A stretch of DNA of 31,876 nucleotides from Stagonosporopsis chrysanthemi (taxonomy: Eukaryota > Ascomycota > Dothideomycetes > Pleosporales > Didymellaceae): assembly GCA_022560025.1 (NCBI GenBank), contig JAFISE010000269.1, forward strand, positions 1 through 31,876. The letters run 5' to 3'. The translations under genes and the position numbers were made by a program. Positions 29,944-31,876 of the stretch are shown here, piece by piece. Numbering within the stretch: the first letter of the stretch is position 1; each line of letters begins with the position of its first letter. The notes under the pieces were generated by a model. That model was not told where the DNA came from and ran no database searches. It saw only the letters and a program-made list of their open reading frames with translations.

Positions 29944-31634
29944 ATGCGCTGTCACCATCACATTTCAGTGAACGATGTTTCGCAAACACAGGGTACAGAC
30001 AATGATCGATTGGACATGCAGCGCATGGGCAAGAAGCAGCAGTTTCGTCGCAATTTCTCATTTTTGCCAATATTCGGCTATTCTATGATCTTGATGTCCA
30101 CATGGGAGACAGCTATAGCGTGAGCATAACCTCGACGATCAGAGTGTTGACCTATGCTAACCACGTTTTGATAGCACGCTCCTCATACCCCTCACGAACG
30201 GGGGTACCGGCGGCGCAATATTTGTATTCTTGGGCACAGCAGTCTGTATGGGCTTCGAGATTGCATCTCTAGCAGAGATGACTTCAATGCAAGTCAGCCT
30301 CAACGCTTCAGTCAGCAAAGGAGATTCGGATTCCAGTTAGGGCACCAACCTCAGGCGGCCAGTATCACTGGGTGTCGGAGTTCGCTCCTAAAGAGTACCA
30401 AAGACTTGTGAGCTATATTGTCGGTGGGTCTATCAGAAGCAAAAGCTGTTCCTTAGCATTGTTGCTGACACTGAAAGGCTGGCTATGTGTCCTCGGTTGG
30501 CAGGTCGGCGTAGCCTCAACTGCTTTTCTGGCTGGCGGACAGATCCAAGGACTCGTCATCCTTAACGACCCGTCGTATGTACCGCAAAGATGGCACGGTA
30601 CCCTACTTATCATCTCCATCGTGGCACTGACAGTTCCATTCAACACACTACTCGCAGGCAAGCTCCCGCTTGTCGAAGGAATTGTTCTAGTGGTCCACAT
30701 CTTTGGATTTTTTGCAATCTTGGTCTCAATGTGGGTACTAGGTCCTCGTGGGAAAGCTAGCGAGGTATTCTGATCCTTCCAAGACAATTCAGGGTGGGGG
30801 AGTATTGGCTTATCATGTCTGATTGGTCAATTATCGGCTGTCTTCTCTCTCATCGGTTCAGATGCCGCAACGCATTTGAGCGAGGAGGTACAGAACGCAG
30901 CGCGAACACTACCACTGGCCATGATCTGGACTGCAGTGTTGAACAGCTTCCTTGGGCTTCTCATGCTCATCACCTTCTGCTTCTGCCTAGGCGATATTGA
31001 CAGCGTCTTAACGACCCCAATCGGCCAGCCGCACATCCAGGCAATCTATAACGCGACCCGATCCACAACAGCCACTACAATACTTGCGTCTATCACAATC
31101 ACCATGGCAATATTTGGGTGCGTCAACAATGTTGCAACGTGCTCCCGCCAGCTGTTTGCGTTTGCACGAGACTATGGCGTACCACACAGCGGCCTTCTTA
31201 GCTACGTCCAGCCTGGCCGCAACATCCCCCTAAACTCAATCCTTACAAGCTTTGGATGCACAATCGCTTTCTCTATGATCAACATTGGCAGCATTGTTGC
31301 ATTCAACTCAATTGCTTCATTGGAGACCTGCGCGCTTCTCTCATCATACATCATCTCGATATCATGCATGTTTCTCAAAAGATGGCGAAATGAGCCCTTG
31401 ATTGAAGCGCCATTCAGCCTGGGAAAGGCGGGCATCTGGATAAATGGCATCTCGGTCGCGTATCTAAGCATAGCCTTTCTCTCTGCTTTCATGCCTCCGT
31501 TTCCCAGCCCACCAGTGGACCTGATGAATTGGTCTGTCGTAATCTATAGCTTTGTGGTTGGGTTCTCACTTGTCTACTTTTACTTCAGAGGCAACAAGCC
31601 ATATCGCGCACCTGTCGAGCACATCGTCAGATGA
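29944..31634 (+). pseudogene. APC-family permease (choline/amino-acid transporter type) with one in-frame TGA
   Basis: Four exons join in perfect phase (29944-30119, 30175-30288, 30341-30423, 30478-31634; 510 codons). Intron 1 has GTGAGC, TGCTAAC and TAG; intron 2 is GC-AG; intron 3 is 54 nt. Family landmarks: RRNFSFLPIFGYSMILMSTW, LAEMTSMAPTSGGQYHWVSE across exons 2-3, GWLCVLGWQVGVASTAF, YVPQRWHGTLL, AATHLSEEVQNAARTLP and SRQLFAFARDYGVPHS. These are typical of fungal Hnm1/GABA-permease-like proton symporters with twelve membrane helices that import choline or amino acids at the plasma membrane; the substrate cannot be told. Codon 223 (30771-30773) is TGA, in the conserved stretch after GPRGKASEVF. 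Everything else is intact, so it is either a very young pseudogene, a readthrough gene or a sequence error. Upstream in-frame TTG at 29920 is not needed. Confidence 0.88.
30289..30340 (+). other. GC-AG intron of the permease gene
   Basis: A 52-nt intron with donor GCAAGT instead of GT and acceptor GTTAG. Removing it restores the conserved SMAPTSGGQYHW across the junction, which supports the call strongly. GCAAGT is the classic GC-AG donor. Confidence 0.8.
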
Positions 31635-31637
31635 GTT

Positions 31638-31876
31638 GTGTCGGTTGAAACTTGAGCTGCGGATACTGTCTTCGTCAACAAGTACGGCGCTCCTGTATTC
31701 TCTCTAAATCTACTTCACAGTCTGGCTGAGGTGTTGCATTGCGCCGAGAAACTCCGAACACCTGGACCTCTGCAGCTGATTCTGTAACGGTTGGGCTCTG
31801 CCCAGGCCTACTCTAGTACGAGTTAGGATAGCTTGTGTATGGGCAGGCATATAAGCAGCTCAGCCCACGTCAATAG
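31638..31876. other. 3' flank of the permease, no further gene
   Basis: No open frame, repeat or RNA gene recognised. The polyadenylation site is presumably here, but no clear signal was seen. Confidence 0.4.

Noticed and set aside
30764..30795. A mini-intron (GTATTC...TTCAG) that would remove the TGA in the permease
   Set aside because: It would be only about 28 nt, below the usual fungal minimum, and its length would break the reading frame that is conserved on both sides.

Overview
The window looks like a gene-poor accessory, possibly subtelomeric, segment of a filamentous ascomycete (Pezizomycotina) genome. The grounds are short spliceosomal introns (52-77 nt, CTGAC/TGCTAAC-type branch sites), a HET-domain NLR gene, FunK1-type and rhodopsin-domain (fungal membrane) gene relics, and transposons whose bodies carry dense C-to-T and G-to-A changes typical of repeat-induced point mutation (RIP). 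The species cannot be named from the sequence.

Layout. 1-3750: an RIP-wrecked Fot1/pogo DNA transposon with visible terminal inverted repeats, followed by AT-rich repeat debris. 3795-5757 (minus): relic of the N-terminal half of a protein resembling telomere-linked RecQ-helicase/DUF3505-type proteins. 5932-6505 (minus): ankyrin-repeat relic. 6621-12696 (plus): a full-length Tad1-like LINE of 6.1 kb with a perfect 13-bp target-site duplication; both reading frames keep their frame but are full of RIP stops, while its two ends are undamaged. 12740-13250 (plus): C-terminal tail of a second pogo-type transposase. 13567-17777: an intact, intronless 1090-residue HET-NB-ARC-TPR NLR gene (minus strand), lying between two inverted repeats of about 175 bp. 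Its TPR array has eight nearly identical 42-residue units. 17.8-29.7 kb: low gene density, with a FunK1 kinase relic, a small ankyrin gene, a rhodopsin-domain pseudogene and several unrecognised open frames. 29944-31634 (plus): a four-exon APC-family permease of the choline/amino-acid type, complete except for one in-frame TGA.

How it fits together. The one clearly intact, informative gene is the NLR. Proteins of this architecture are thought to sense non-self through the repeat domain and trigger HET-dependent regulated cell death (heterokaryon incompatibility or immunity-like responses). Its setting, among dead transposons, between long inverted repeats and with a homogenised repeat array that shows no RIP damage, is the most interesting part of the window. 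The other host-type genes (kinase, membrane receptor-like protein, permease, one unknown) are mostly disabled by one or two isolated nonsense changes, which suggests slow decay of an accessory region.
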